Shown here: in pieces, positions 7,685 through 15,489 of the stretch
Numbering within the stretch: position 1 is the first letter of the stretch
How the letters are laid out: each line of letters starts with the position of its first letter
DNA from: Venenivibrio stagnispumantis
Lineage (GTDB): Bacteria > Aquificota > Aquificia > Aquificales > Hydrogenothermaceae
Direction of reading: 5' to 3'
DNA length: 64,000 nt
Assembly: GCF_900182795.1 (NCBI RefSeq)
Contig: NZ_FXTX01000004.1
Coordinates: 28,375-92,374, forward strand
The notes under the pieces: generated by a model
Told to the model about the DNA's origin: nothing
What the model saw: only the letters and a program-made list of their open reading frames with translations
Database searches by the model: none
Made by a program: the position numbers and the translations under genes

Positions 7685-7997
7685 GAAAGATAATTTTGGC
7701 ATTCCAGATAAATATTTAGAGATTTTCAAAGAAATATTCAGTAAATATCCTAAGATAGAAAAAGCTATACTTTATGGTTCAAGAGCAAAAGGGAATTTTA
7801 CCACCGGCTCAGATATAGATATAGCATTAGTTGCTCCAAAAATGAGTTTTTCTGAGTATTTATCAGTATTGGCAGAGTTAGAAGATTTAGATATTCCTTA
7901 TAAACTTGATATAACTAAATATGAATTGTTAGATGATAATATAAAAGAGCATATAAAAAGAGTTGGAAAAATAATTTATCTTAAAGATAATTTATAA
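7671..7997 (+). CDS. mntA: MntA-like nucleotidyltransferase antitoxin
   Basis: A 108-residue minimal nucleotidyltransferase with the GSX10DXD active site (LYGSRAKGNFTTGSDIDIAL) near residues 36-55 and a third carboxylate in YKLDITKY. Such proteins transfer AMP from ATP to the tyrosine of the partner HepT, neutralising it. ATGs at 7671 and 7677 are both possible; either overlaps the toxin gene, implying coupling. Its last 22 bases overlap the convergent ydcF-like gene, so the two 3' ends are antisense to each other. Confidence 0.85.
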   Translation: MQMIKKDNFGIPDKYLEIFKEIFSKYPKIEKAILYGSRAKGNFTTGSDIDIALVAPKMSFSEYLSVLAELEDLDIPYKLDITKYELLDDNIKEHIKRVGKIIYLKDNL

Positions 7998-8698
7998 AAA
8001 ATATAGCCTATATACTCTCTAATTGCTTTTGTGGAGTCTTGCATTACATTCATTTTAGGAAAGTAGCTGTAGATATTATATTTTTTATCCATTTTAAAAT
8101 CGGTAGGATATGGTGTTATGTCTAATCCGGTAAATCTAAACAGATATACTGCTCTTTTCATATGATATGCAGATGTTACCAAGATAATCTTTTTAAATCC
8201 TTTTTCCTCACATATTTTTTTTACAAAAAAGGCATTTTCATTTGTATCCCTACTATTTTTATCTGTATAAATCATATTTTTATCTACACCAAGTTCTATA
8301 AGCATCTGTTTCATAACTTCTGCTTCTGGCAATACAGAGATTGCTGAACCACCTGATAGTATTATTGGTTTATTTAATTTTTTGTGAAGAATAAATCCGG
8401 TTAGCAATCTTTTCATAGAATCTTCTGTTAATATACCGGTATTATAAGCTCCACCACCAAGAACTACAATAACATCTCCATCTACAACCTTAAGTTGAGT
8501 ATAAGAACTTTCTAACGGCTCTAAAAGTTTATCTTTTACCGGTTCAATAGATATAAGATAAAGTAATATTGCTGAAGCTAAGGATATATAGAATACAGAT
8601 TTAACCTTTCTTCCAAGATAAGCAATAATCAATAAAACAGATATAAATAATCCCGGTGGCAATATAAAGAATGTTATTAATTTTTTTATAAAAAACAT
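7976..8698 (-). CDS. YdcF/SanA/ElyC-family membrane protein (DUF218)
   Basis: A 240-residue protein with two N-terminal membrane helices (about 8-26 and 36-52) and a DUF218 domain on the periplasmic side. DUF218 motifs are VIVVLGGGAYNTG, LSGGSA, a helix with MKQMLIELGV, TNENAFF and ILVTSAYHMKRAV. E. coli relatives (ElyC, SanA, YdcF) are linked to envelope integrity and lipid-carrier or peptidoglycan metabolism; a defined reaction is not established. It abuts the cupin gene (two bases between), and both read from the shared divergent promoter at 9001-9010. Family assignment is secure, function is not. Confidence 0.82.
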   Translation of the reverse strand: MFFIKKLITFFILPPGLFISVLLIIAYLGRKVKSVFYISLASAILLYLISIEPVKDKLLEPLESSYTQLKVVDGDVIVVLGGGAYNTGILTEDSMKRLLTGFILHKKLNKPIILSGGSAISVLPEAEVMKQMLIELGVDKNMIYTDKNSRDTNENAFFVKKICEEKGFKKIILVTSAYHMKRAVYLFRFTGLDITPYPTDFKMDKKYNIYSYFPKMNVMQDSTKAIREYIGYIFYKLSLR

Positions 8699-8700
8699 AT

Positions 8701-8994
8701 CTAATCCTTAGAAGCACAGATATATTTTACGCCTTTTTCTGTTTTAGCCCAGTGTCTACTTTTAGCCGGAACAATAAGCATATCTCCGGCTTTTAGATGA
8801 TATTCTTTATCTTCTGTTCCGATAATTATTTCTCCTTTTATTATCCATCTTACTTCATCAAAATTATGGATATGCCAATTATAAAATGTGCTGGCAAAAT
8901 CTTCCCAGATATATATATTTTTATACCCTTCTTTTTGTAATATTTTTCTTATTTCCTTTTCATCTGTTATATTAGTTTTTCTCAATAACTCCAT
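8701..8994 (-). CDS. small cupin-domain protein
   Basis: A 97-residue single-domain cupin. Motif 1 is degenerate (NWHIHNFDEVRWIIKGEIII) and supplies His, His and Glu-type metal ligands; motif 2 is HLKAGDMLIVPAKSRHWA. These small cupins bind a metal and often a sugar or small acid; acireductone dioxygenase (ARD) is a more distant possibility, since motif 1 resembles H-x-H-x4-E of ARD, but the protein is half ARD length. There is no Shine-Dalgarno sequence, and a TATAAT ends six bases before the ATG, so the mRNA is probably leaderless. Function unknown. Confidence 0.72.
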   Translation of the reverse strand: MELLRKTNITDEKEIRKILQKEGYKNIYIWEDFASTFYNWHIHNFDEVRWIIKGEIIIGTEDKEYHLKAGDMLIVPAKSRHWAKTEKGVKYICASKD

Positions 8995-9000
8995 AAAAAT

Positions 9001-9010
9001 ATTATATAAT
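9001..9010. promoter_or_regulatory. palindromic shared -10 for two leaderless divergent genes
   Basis: ATTATATAAT is its own reverse complement and contains TATAAT on both strands (9005-9010 on +, 9006-9001 on -). On each side exactly six bases separate TATAAT from an ATG (cupin 8994, kdsC 9017), and neither gene has a Shine-Dalgarno sequence. The start points would therefore fall at or within a base or two of the start codons. No good -35 box is visible on either side. Confidence 0.55.
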
Positions 9011-9016
9011 AATTGT

Positions 9017-9538
9017 ATGATGAAAGAGAAAGCAAAAAATATTAAATGGTTTGTTTTTGATGTTGATGGTGTTTTAACAGATGGGAAAATTATTTATGAT
9101 AGTGAAGGAAGAGAACTGAAAAATTTCTGTGTAAAAGATGGTCTTGGAATATATCTTTTATATCAAGCCGGAATAAATACTGCAATCATCACCGGAAGAA
9201 ATTCTATAACAGTAGAAAGAAGAGCAAAAGAGCTACATATAACAGAAATTATACAGGGTGCCAAAGAAAAACTTCCTGCTTATATCAGTTTTAAAGAGAA
9301 ATATAATATAAAAGACGAAGAGATTTTATTCATAGGTGATGATTACATAGATTTACCAATTTTGAGAAGGGTAGGCTTTCCGGTATCTGTCCCATCTGCA
9401 CCGGATATTGTAAAAAGGCATTGCATATATATAACCAAAAAAGAAGGTGGAAATGGGGCAGTTAGAGAAGTGGTTGAACTTATTTTAGATTATCAAGGTA
9501 AATTGGAAGAGCTAATTAAAAAGTTATATCTGATTTAA
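9017..9538 (+). CDS. kdsC: 3-deoxy-D-manno-octulosonate 8-phosphate phosphatase
   Basis: HAD-superfamily phosphatase of 173 residues that releases phosphate from KDO-8-phosphate in lipopolysaccharide inner-core synthesis. Motif 1 is FVFDVDGVLTDGKI with both nucleophile aspartates, motif 2 is the Thr of IITGRNS, and motif 4 is FIGDDYIDLPIL. Length and the lack of a cap domain fit the tetrameric KdsC family. I chose the ATG pair at 9017/9020; upstream in-frame sequence runs antisense to the cupin gene and is not KdsC-like. No Shine-Dalgarno sequence is present (see the shared -10 element). The last 4 bases overlap the convergent UbiD gene. Confidence 0.88.
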   Translation: MMKEKAKNIKWFVFDVDGVLTDGKIIYDSEGRELKNFCVKDGLGIYLLYQAGINTAIITGRNSITVERRAKELHITEIIQGAKEKLPAYISFKEKYNIKDEEILFIGDDYIDLPILRRVGFPVSVPSAPDIVKRHCIYITKKEGGNGAVREVVELILDYQGKLEELIKKLYLI

Positions 9539-11358
9539 AAATCTATTATCTGATATTTTTTGAGAAAATCATCATCCACATCTATTATTTTCCTTTCCCG
9601 TAAAGATTGGATAATATCTTTATTACAAAACAAATCTTCCGGCCATTCTCTATTATAACCATCTTCTTTATTTTTTGCAGTAGCATCTATACCCCATATC
9701 TCTTCTATCCATACATCATATAAAGGGTCAAAATTTCCAGATATTCTCCAAACAAGCATATAAGGATTATCTAAATCATTCATATAATCATCAATAAAAA
9801 TAACTATTTTTAAATGCTGTTTTAATTGTTTTAATTTATCAAATATTTTTTTAACCGGTTTTGTTTTATTTATTTTTATTATAGTTATCGGGTTTGGTGT
9901 ATCTGTAAAAAACTGCTTTAAATTGGTTATATCGTTATCTATCTGTTTTACTTTTTCTAAAAGAATATTGTCAGGTAAGATATTAATGTCGGTTTTTATC
10001 GGATTTCCGGTTGCATCTATTCCGAGTTTTCCACCTACAAGTGGCTCATAACTTGAATGGTCAAGCTGGTCTACAATTCCTTCTGTTATTAAAAATGATT
10101 TTTCTGTCAATCTGTTTAATATATATTTTGTTAAAGCCTGATAATCTGTAAGAGCCGGAGCATCTTCATTTACAAAGATTGCATTTCTTAAAAAGCTCAT
10201 CTGTCCGACGCCCCATAATGCATGCATAATTTGTTTTGCATGTCCTTTATATAAGGGTTTTATTTTTGCAATTAATAAATTATGAAAACAGCCATTTTCC
10301 GGCATATGGTAATCTATTAAATCCGGTGATGTTGTTTTTAAAAGTGGTAAAAATATTCTTTCTGTTGCCCAGCCCATATATTTATCTTCAAGGGGTGGTT
10401 TTCCCACCACTGTTGCCATATATACAGGATTTTTTTTCATTGTTATTGCTTTTATATTTAGCACCGGAAAAAGCTCCACCGGCGTATAATATCCGGTATG
10501 GTCTCCAAAAGGTCCTTCAGGTGCTAAATTTTCCGGCTCAATTTCTCCTTCTATTACAATATCCACATCATAAGGAATATATATATCATTTGTTATGGAT
10601 TTTACAAGTTTTAGATTTTCATTTCTGATAAATCCATAAAGAAGGAGTTCAAACATATTAGGTGGAAGGGGTGCCTGCCCACACCAAAAATAAAGAGGGT
10701 CTCCACCGATAGCTATTGATACAGGCATTTTTTTACCGGCTTTTTTATATTGATGGAAAAAATGATTACCATCTTTATGTATTTGCCAATGTATTATAAC
10801 TTTATCCTTTGATAATTTTTGTATTCTGTAAAGCCCGAGATTTTGAAATTTTCCATCTAAGGATTTTGTATAAATCTGTCCTGCTGTTATAAATTTATCT
10901 GCATCTTTTTCCCAAGTTTTTAATATCGGTATAATATCTAAATTTACATCTTCTCCGATATATTTAATTTCTTGACATATACCTTCTTTTTTTAATCTTT
11001 TTGGAAAGATATTTTTTATTTTAAAAAGTTTAGATAATGAAGATAGTTTTTCAAATATACCTTCCGGTGGCTTTATATGAATAATTTCTTCTATTTCTTT
11101 TGCTATTTCATCCGGATGTTTGCCGAATATAAATTCCGTTATCTCAAAATTTGCAAATGTATTCATTAAAACCGGAATATTATATTTTATGTTTTCTTTT
11201 TTATCTACCGGATTTGTAAAAAGCAATACTTTTGAGTTTTGTTTTTTAACTTCTATATAAGCTATATGTGGTATCTCTAAATTTACATCCAAAGGCTCAT
11301 CAATAACCTTTAACCAATCTCTTTCTTTTAGCTTTTGAAGAAAATATTCTAATAACAT
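9535..11358 (-). CDS. UbiD-family decarboxylase
   Basis: A 607-residue UbiD-type decarboxylase dependent on prenylated FMN. The family core is clear: WQIHKDG, ...ENLAPEGPFGDHTGYYTPVE with the conserved Glu and the metal/phosphate loop, and LGIDATGNPIKTD. This length class is the one annotated as menaquinone biosynthesis decarboxylase in the futalosine pathway, which Aquificota use, so a role in menaquinone synthesis is plausible but inferred. Another aromatic-acid substrate cannot be excluded. Its start overlaps the end of the restriction enzyme gene by one base, so it is read together with the restriction-modification genes even though functionally unrelated. Confidence 0.85.
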   Translation of the reverse strand: MLLEYFLQKLKERDWLKVIDEPLDVNLEIPHIAYIEVKKQNSKVLLFTNPVDKKENIKYNIPVLMNTFANFEITEFIFGKHPDEIAKEIEEIIHIKPPEGIFEKLSSLSKLFKIKNIFPKRLKKEGICQEIKYIGEDVNLDIIPILKTWEKDADKFITAGQIYTKSLDGKFQNLGLYRIQKLSKDKVIIHWQIHKDGNHFFHQYKKAGKKMPVSIAIGGDPLYFWCGQAPLPPNMFELLLYGFIRNENLKLVKSITNDIYIPYDVDIVIEGEIEPENLAPEGPFGDHTGYYTPVELFPVLNIKAITMKKNPVYMATVVGKPPLEDKYMGWATERIFLPLLKTTSPDLIDYHMPENGCFHNLLIAKIKPLYKGHAKQIMHALWGVGQMSFLRNAIFVNEDAPALTDYQALTKYILNRLTEKSFLITEGIVDQLDHSSYEPLVGGKLGIDATGNPIKTDINILPDNILLEKVKQIDNDITNLKQFFTDTPNPITIIKINKTKPVKKIFDKLKQLKQHLKIVIFIDDYMNDLDNPYMLVWRISGNFDPLYDVWIEEIWGIDATAKNKEDGYNREWPEDLFCNKDIIQSLRERKIIDVDDDFLKKYQIIDF

Positions 11359-12023
11359 TATTCATTTCCTTTTAATCTTTCTATTTCTTTTTTTATATCT
11401 TCTATTACTTCTTTATTAAAAATCTTTTTCTTCCCATCTTCTTCTTTTATGGAAAATATAATAAAAACTTTTCCACCATATTTCTTTTGAAACTTTTTAT
11501 GGGCTTCTTCTATGAAATTTTGTATATTCTGATTTATTTGTTTATATGTAATTGGTTTTATTTGTATTCCTATGTATTTATCTCCTATTTTTATAAAAAA
11601 ATCTACATTATATTTCCTATCCCATTCATCAGGTGCAGGTTCAATTTTTAAGCCAATTTCTTTTTCTAATTGACCGTAAATTGTTTTTATTTCCGTGTCA
11701 TATCCTTCATAAGTTCTATCTATTACAAGCTTATAAATATATTCAATACAATCTTCTTCTTTAACCTCATTAATTTCTGATTGCATAACCTCTGTAATTT
11801 TTATATATAACTTTTTACCGAGTTCTTCAAGATATTCATCGGGAGATATTTTTATTCCTTTATTATTTAAAAATTCTGAAAGTTTTTTCTTATAACATTC
11901 TTTCCAATCTTCTTTATTTTTTGGGCTACATTCTCTTATCCACTCTGAAACCGTACCAACACTATTTTTTTTATTAAGTCCCCATCTACTTGTTGCTGAA
12001 TTAAGTATCCATTCTTTTGCCAT
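11358..12023 (-). CDS. type II restriction endonuclease, MjaI-like family (probable)
   Basis: A 221-residue protein next to a DNA methyltransferase. The N-terminus WILNSATSRWGLNKKNSVG...SEWIREC is, from memory, characteristic of the MjaI family (CTAG cutters). A PD-(D/E)xK-type core is visible as NVDFFIKIGDKYIGIQIKP, with Asp followed by a QxK variant. The gene overlaps the methyltransferase by 23 bases, which fits coordinated expression with the methyltransferase translated first. I cannot verify the recognition site; a GGNCC-type family is the alternative I considered. Confidence is high that it is the restriction subunit, lower for the specificity. Confidence 0.72.
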   Translation of the reverse strand: MAKEWILNSATSRWGLNKKNSVGTVSEWIRECSPKNKEDWKECYKKKLSEFLNNKGIKISPDEYLEELGKKLYIKITEVMQSEINEVKEEDCIEYIYKLVIDRTYEGYDTEIKTIYGQLEKEIGLKIEPAPDEWDRKYNVDFFIKIGDKYIGIQIKPITYKQINQNIQNFIEEAHKKFQKKYGGKVFIIFSIKEEDGKKKIFNKEVIEDIKKEIERLKGNE

Positions 12024-13242
12024 TATAAATATCTCCTTCTATTTCAATAAATTTATTCTTATATTTATGCTCTTTTATTCTTTCTGCTTTTGCAATACCT
12101 GATTTAATAAGATAAGCATTTATAAATATTTTATTTTTTAAATATACATAAGCTTCTACCGTATTTTGATTTATAACATTATTACTATCAAATTTCAAAA
12201 AAACTTCTTTTTTTAGAAGATACTTTTTAAAATAATCTAAGGCTTTGTCTTTATCTATTATTTTTACTCCTAAGAATTTTACATTTAAATCTGTATTTAA
12301 TTTTAAAGTTTCTTCATCTATTATTTCCACTACTTTATAAAGATGATCTTTTCCGAATTTTAATTTACTTTGTTCTATTTGTGGTTTTGCGTCTTTAATT
12401 CTCGGAATATAGTCTATAGCTTCTATATTTGGAGTATTTTCTCTTTTTATAACTTTGATATTATTATTTACTTTATTTTTTATAATTTGTAAGAAATTTT
12501 CATTAATTTCATAACCTATCGGTATTCTTTCTAATTCCAAAGCAACTTTCATTGTTGTTCCGCTTCCTACGAATGGGTCTAAAACTTTATCACCTACGAA
12601 AGAAAACATTTTTATTAATCTTCTTGGTAATTCTTCCGGAAACATAGCTTCATGTTCTAACTGCTTAACACCCGGAAAATTCCAATGTCCTGAGAAATAT
12701 TCTTTCCATTCTTCTTTTGATAATTTTGATTTTTCTTTAATTTCTTTTGAAACTTTTATTTTTGTTTTACCGGGTTTTTTAAATATAAGAATATATTCAT
12801 AATCTATTTCCAATATCCCATTTGGCGGATAAGGATAAGAACCCATTATATTTGCTCCACCGGTTGTATTCATTGTAGTTTTCTTTTGCCAAATTATAGC
12901 TCCCATATAGTCAAAACCTATCTCTTCACATTGAGATATAATTTCCGAATGCAAAGGTATTACTTTATATCTACCATAAACGACAGAACGGGCAAATTGG
13001 TCTCCAATATTAATACATAATCTTTTTCCCGGTTTTAAAACTCTATAACACTCTTTCCAGACACTATATAAATCCTTCAAATATCCGTGTAAAGTTTGTC
13101 CGTAGCCTATTTGTTTATCTACTCCATAATCTTTTATATGCCAATATGGTGGTGAAGTAATAATAACATCTATAGATTCGTCTTCAATTTCTATCATCTT
13201 ACGGCTATCGCCAATTATTAGTAATCCCTTATCTAATAACAT
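12001..13242 (-). CDS. type II DNA methyltransferase (beta class) fused to an SNase-like domain
   Basis: Residues 1-260 are a site-specific methyltransferase of the beta class: catalytic motif IV TSPPYW (29-34) comes first and the AdoMet motif DPFVGSGTT (222-230) last. TSPPYW and VYGRYKVIPLHSEI point to N4-cytosine methylation. Residues ~300-395 look like a staphylococcal-nuclease (OB-fold) domain: VKFLGVKIID, ALDYFKKYLLKKEVFLKFD, VEAYVYLKNKIFINAYLIKSGIAKA. The nuclease's catalytic Arg/Glu/Arg are not conserved (Lys at the first Arg position, no Arg before AYVYL), so this tail is probably a binding module. It overlaps hemH by a few bases upstream and the endonuclease downstream. Confidence 0.82.
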   Translation of the reverse strand: MLLDKGLLIIGDSRKMIEIEDESIDVIITSPPYWHIKDYGVDKQIGYGQTLHGYLKDLYSVWKECYRVLKPGKRLCINIGDQFARSVVYGRYKVIPLHSEIISQCEEIGFDYMGAIIWQKKTTMNTTGGANIMGSYPYPPNGILEIDYEYILIFKKPGKTKIKVSKEIKEKSKLSKEEWKEYFSGHWNFPGVKQLEHEAMFPEELPRRLIKMFSFVGDKVLDPFVGSGTTMKVALELERIPIGYEINENFLQIIKNKVNNNIKVIKRENTPNIEAIDYIPRIKDAKPQIEQSKLKFGKDHLYKVVEIIDEETLKLNTDLNVKFLGVKIIDKDKALDYFKKYLLKKEVFLKFDSNNVINQNTVEAYVYLKNKIFINAYLIKSGIAKAERIKEHKYKNKFIEIEGDIYNGKRMDT

Positions 13243-14240
13243 TTTTCTGTCTCCAATATAAGCTCTTTCAATGCCTGTATAAAAATTGGATGGGTTTTTA
13301 ATGTAGGTATTCTTTTATAATCTTCAATACCTACTTCTTTTGCAAGATTTCCATATTGATAATCAAGTTCATAAAGGGTTTCTGAATGTTCTGAAACAAA
13401 TGCAACCGGTATAACTGCAAGCTTTTTTATTCCTTCTTTTGCAAGCCTTTGTATCTCCTCATCTGTAAATGGTTCAAGCCATTTAACCGGTCCAACTTTA
13501 CTTTGATATGCAAGAGAGTATTTGTTTTCCGGAAAATGCTCCATTATAAGCCTAACTGTTTCTTCTACTTGTTTTTGATAAGGGTCTCCTTCCTGTATAA
13601 TTTTTACCGGCAGACTATGGGCTGAAAATAAAAAGTAATAATCTTTATACTCCGGTAAATTTTCTTTTATGTTTTCTACCATTGCTTTTATATATGTTGG
13701 ATGATTAAAATAACAATTTATCTTTTTTATCTTAGTATCTGATGGATAAAAATATGGTTTTTCCTGTCCTTGCAATGTTGTTAAAACAAAATTTTTACCT
13801 TTTTTAAAGATTTTTCTATATACCCTGTCAAACTCATTAAAAGATGAGCCGGTGGTAGTTCTGCTATATTGTGGATAAAGAGGAAGAAGTATAATTTTTT
13901 TTATATTTTCATTTTTTAGCTGTGATAATGCTTCTTCTGTAAATGGATGCCAATATCTCATAGCCACTACAACTTTATAATTTTCTCCGAGAGCTTCTTG
14001 CAAAGCTTTTGCCTGCTCCTCTGTCTGTTCTCTTTGGGGAGATTTTCCACCCATTATTTCATAATATATCTTTGTTTTTTTTGCTCTTGTTTTAGAGATA
14101 ATCCATGCTACCGGTTTTTGTATAATTTTTGGTATCCGGATAATATCATGGTCTGAAAACAGATTATACAAAAAAGGCTGTATTGCATCTAAGCTATCAG
14201 GTCCTCCCATATTTAAAAGCACAACTGCTGTTTTTCCCAC
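13233..14240 (-). CDS. hemH: ferrochelatase
   Basis: About 335 residues, the normal length for a bacterial ferrochelatase, which inserts Fe2+ into porphyrin at the end of heme synthesis. Visible motifs are VVLLNMGGPDSLDAIQPFL, the LLPLYPQYSRTTTGSSF loop, FLFSAHSLP with the catalytic His, and AFVSEHSETLYELD with the Glu. I chose GTG 14240, preceded by GAGG nine bases away, giving MGKTAVVLLN; an in-frame TTG at 14255 overlaps that site. Whether the substrate is protoporphyrin or coproporphyrin cannot be read from sequence alone. It heads a run with the restriction-modification genes and the UbiD gene. Confidence 0.93.
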   Translation of the reverse strand: MGKTAVVLLNMGGPDSLDAIQPFLYNLFSDHDIIRIPKIIQKPVAWIISKTRAKKTKIYYEIMGGKSPQREQTEEQAKALQEALGENYKVVVAMRYWHPFTEEALSQLKNENIKKIILLPLYPQYSRTTTGSSFNEFDRVYRKIFKKGKNFVLTTLQGQEKPYFYPSDTKIKKINCYFNHPTYIKAMVENIKENLPEYKDYYFLFSAHSLPVKIIQEGDPYQKQVEETVRLIMEHFPENKYSLAYQSKVGPVKWLEPFTDEEIQRLAKEGIKKLAVIPVAFVSEHSETLYELDYQYGNLAKEVGIEDYKRIPTLKTHPIFIQALKELILETEKCY

Positions 14241-14354
14241 TAAACTTAACCTCAAAAAATTTTTTATATTATAAAATAAATTATGCTAAATTTATATAAA
14301 ATAGTTTAAATTTTAATTTAGATTAAAAAAATGTCATTTTAAAAAGGAGCAGTG

Positions 14355-14972
14355 ATGAAAAGAATATTAATTGCAACTACTAACAAAGGAAAGTTGAGAG
14401 AGTTCAGGGATTTATTATCCGGTTTAAATATTGAAGTTTTATCCCTTGAAGATATGGAAAATAAAATTGAAGTAGAGGAAGATAAGGAAACTTTTTTAGA
14501 AAATGCTATAAAAAAAGCAAAAGAGTATGCAAAATTTTATAATATGCCGGTTATAGCAGAAGATGCCGGATTGGAAGTTCAGGAGCTAAATGGTTATCCC
14601 GGAGTTTATTCTGCAAGATTTTATGAGATAGATTTTGGCGGTAAGGAAGATATTACGGAAAATAAAGATAAAGCTAATATAAAAAAATTACTTAGATTAT
14701 TACAAGGCAAAGAAAACAGAGATGCGAGATATGTGAGTGTTGTTGTGTTTTATAATCCGGAAGATTTTGGAATATGGACAGAAGGATTTTGTTATGGAAA
14801 GATAGCAGAAAAGCCAATCGGAGAAGGTGGCTTTGGATATGACCCTATCTTTATACCACAAGGATATGATAAAACAATGGCTCAACTTTCACCGGAAGAA
14901 AAAAATAAAATATCCCATAGAGGCATTGCAGTCAGGAAATTAATAAATATTTTAGAAAAAGTTATCCATTAA
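14355..14972 (+). CDS. rdgB: XTP/dITP pyrophosphatase (RdgB/HAM1)
   Basis: A 205-residue nucleotide-pool sanitiser that hydrolyses dITP and XTP to monophosphates, keeping hypoxanthine and xanthine out of DNA. Family signatures are [12 protein letters not shown] at the N-terminus, [34 protein letters not shown] and [15 protein letters not shown] chose ATG 14355 with AAGGAG five bases upstream; an in-frame GTG lies too close to that site. Its 3' end overlaps the convergent Ehr small-subunit gene by 11 bases. Confidence 0.93.
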   Translation: MKRILIATTNKGKLREFRDLLSGLNIEVLSLEDMENKIEVEEDKETFLENAIKKAKEYAKFYNMPVIAEDAGLEVQELNGYPGVYSARFYEIDFGGKEDITENKDKANIKKLLRLLQGKENRDARYVSVVVFYNPEDFGIWTEGFCYGKIAEKPIGEGGFGYDPIFIPQGYDKTMAQLSPEEKNKISHRGIAVRKLINILEKVIH

Positions 14973-15480
14973 CTTTTCCTTTTAATAAAATCAGTAAGCC
15001 GGAGATAATATCTATTGGTTCCGGTGGACATCCTTTAATCCATAAATCAACAGGTAATTTATCTTTTATTCCATCCATTATTGCATAACTTCCCTTAAAA
15101 ATGCCACCATCTATTACACAATCACCTACTGCTATAACAAATTTTGGAGATGGAACATTTTCGTATGCTTTTAAAACTGCCTCATACATATTTCTTGTTA
15201 AACAGCCGGTTATCATAATTGCATCTGCATGTTTTGGAGAAGCAACAAATTTTATTCCAAATCTTTCAATATCATAATAAGGATTTGTTAAAGCAGATAT
15301 TTCATATTCGCAGGCATTACAGGAGCCACTATCTACTTCTCTTATTGCAAAACTACCATCAAAATATTTATCAATAATTTCTTTTAATTCTTTACCAAGT
15401 ATCTCAACATTTTCATCTCTTATTTCTATATCTTCTGCTTTTATTCCTTCTTTAAAAAGATATTTTACTAATTTAAACAT
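14962..15480 (-). CDS. Ehr complex small subunit (HyfI/NuoB-like)
   Basis: A 172-residue homologue of the group 4 hydrogenase small subunit and complex I NuoB. Four cysteines of the proximal [4Fe-4S] cluster are present: Cys54 and Cys57 ([10 protein letters not shown]), Cys121 ([11 protein letters not shown]) and Cys151 (KGCPPEP); an extra Cys93 lies in ITGCLTR. It would sit in the peripheral arm on the cytoplasmic side. Last gene of the six-gene minus-strand operon. A 46-base piece of it (encoding residues ~135-149) is duplicated at 23610-23655. Because the partner large subunit lacks Ni ligands, I name it as an Ehr subunit, not a hydrogenase. Confidence 0.85.
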   Translation of the reverse strand: MFKLVKYLFKEGIKAEDIEIRDENVEILGKELKEIIDKYFDGSFAIREVDSGSCNACEYEISALTNPYYDIERFGIKFVASPKHADAIMITGCLTRNMYEAVLKAYENVPSPKFVIAVGDCVIDGGIFKGSYAIMDGIKDKLPVDLWIKGCPPEPIDIISGLLILLKGKVNG

Positions 15481-15489
15481 TTTACTACC

